A stretch of DNA of 64,000 nt from Leisingera aquaemixtae (GTDB lineage: Bacteria; Pseudomonadota; Alphaproteobacteria; Rhodobacterales; Rhodobacteraceae), in the NCBI RefSeq assembly GCF_001458395.1, contig NZ_CYSR01000031.1, positions 1 through 64,000 on the forward strand, in the 5' to 3' direction. Below the pieces are notes generated by a model. It saw nothing but the letters and a program-made list of their open reading frames with translations. It was not told the origin of the DNA and did no database searches. The position numbers and the translations under genes were made by a program. Shown piece after piece: positions 63,732 through 64,000 of this stretch. Each line of letters begins with the position of its first letter. Position 1 is the stretch's first letter.

Positions 63732-64000
63732 TCAGATCTTCACGGCTTTCATCTGCTCATAATAGGGCATTGCCGCCTGCAGCACGGGCTGCAGCGCGTC
63801 CGGCACGTCTGGCAGCGGCCCTTCGGCGCCGGCAAATCCGGTGGAACTCCAGACCGCGCCATACCAATGTTCAGCCCACACGCCGTCATCCTTGTGCCCG
63901 CCTTTGGGCCAGCTCAGCATCTTCGGGGAATAGGGGATGCCGATTGCGTCGCACAGCTGCTCCAGTTTTGCCGCCGAGTTCTCGCGGATATCGTGGCTGT
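63732..64000 (-). CDS. Sulfotransferase-like protein, C-terminal part (gene runs off the window)
   Basis: The visible 89 codons on the - strand end at 63732 and continue without a stop to the window edge. The end reads AAKLEQLCDAIGIPYSPKML, SWPKGGHKDDGVWAEHWYG and SSTGFAGAEGPLPDVP, the C-terminal pattern I associate with a bacterial sulfotransferase-like family that keeps LC-AIGIPF...MLSWP-GP...DGVWA-HWY. The catalytic N-terminal part is outside the window, so the call is provisional. Confidence 0.55.
   Translation of the reverse strand, partial: SHDIRENSAAKLEQLCDAIGIPYSPKMLSWPKGGHKDDGVWAEHWYGAVWSSTGFAGAEGPLPDVPDALQPVLQAAMPYYEQMKAVKI

Overview
The window looks like a chromosomal segment of a marine alphaproteobacterium of the Roseobacter group (Rhodobacterales), probably close to Leisingera, Phaeobacter or Ruegeria. 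This rests on high GC content, characteristic gene neighbourhoods (rnd-kdsD-lptCAB-hpf-ptsN; rimP-nusA-ylxR-infB; ubiG/marR/nit2/grxC/comF; hemH next to a kinase/M23/class III aminotransferase fusion), a NavBac-type sodium channel and an alphaproteobacterial-style RpoH promoter in front of dnaK. The genus is inferred from general familiarity; no database was searched. I see no prophage, integrase, transposase, CRISPR array, rRNA or tRNA gene.

Layout. (1) 0.15-5 kb, + strand: RNase D, then Kdo precursor synthesis (kdsD) and LPS transport (lptC, lptA, lptB), then hpf and ptsN; rpoN, often found between lptB and hpf in proteobacteria, is absent. (2) 5.3-14.4 kb, - strand: a surface-polysaccharide block (cysQ, kdsB, galU, galE, two related glycosyltransferases, a GT14-type glycosyltransferase and a two-lobed sulfotransferase), with a KpsM-like export permease divergent from cysQ. 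The set fits assembly, sulfation and export of a Kdo-linked glycan, with CysQ removing the PAP left by sulfotransfer. (3) 15.3-29.3 kb: SH3-domain protein, alkB, dnaK-dnaJ, radC, a periplasmic binding/OmpA fusion, secA, a parvulin isomerase, argJ-mutT. (4) 29.3-35.5 kb: a 44-codon gene with its own terminator, then the rimP-nusA-ylxR-infB operon (- strand). (5) 35.5-46 kb: peptide-binding protein and pip, ubiG, a candidate small RNA, marR, nitrilase-family amidase, glutaredoxin, comF, methyltransferase, hemH and the 1002-residue triple fusion. (6) 46-64 kb: two L,D-transpeptidases around a CAP lipoprotein, sodium channel, RNA methyltransferase, two half-size ABC exporters, CCA-adding enzyme, two Nudix hydrolases, hslO, a PP2C-type response regulator with a divergent Hpt protein, ilvA, a membrane protein, argG, DUF1810, SCP2 and a cut-off sulfotransferase-like gene.

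The most unexpected structure lies outside genes: six copies of a dispersed two-hairpin repeat sharing GCCCAA and GGGAG cores, at 3' ends of genes, twice as back-to-back inverted pairs. It resembles the REP/BIME concept but is not a family I can name. Other leads are an orphan promoter/terminator unit beside an 18-bp palindrome at 38.2 kb, an intrinsic-terminator hairpin in the rimP-nusA leader, overlapping divergent promoters for cysQ and kpsM, and the kinase/LytM/phospho-lyase fusion.
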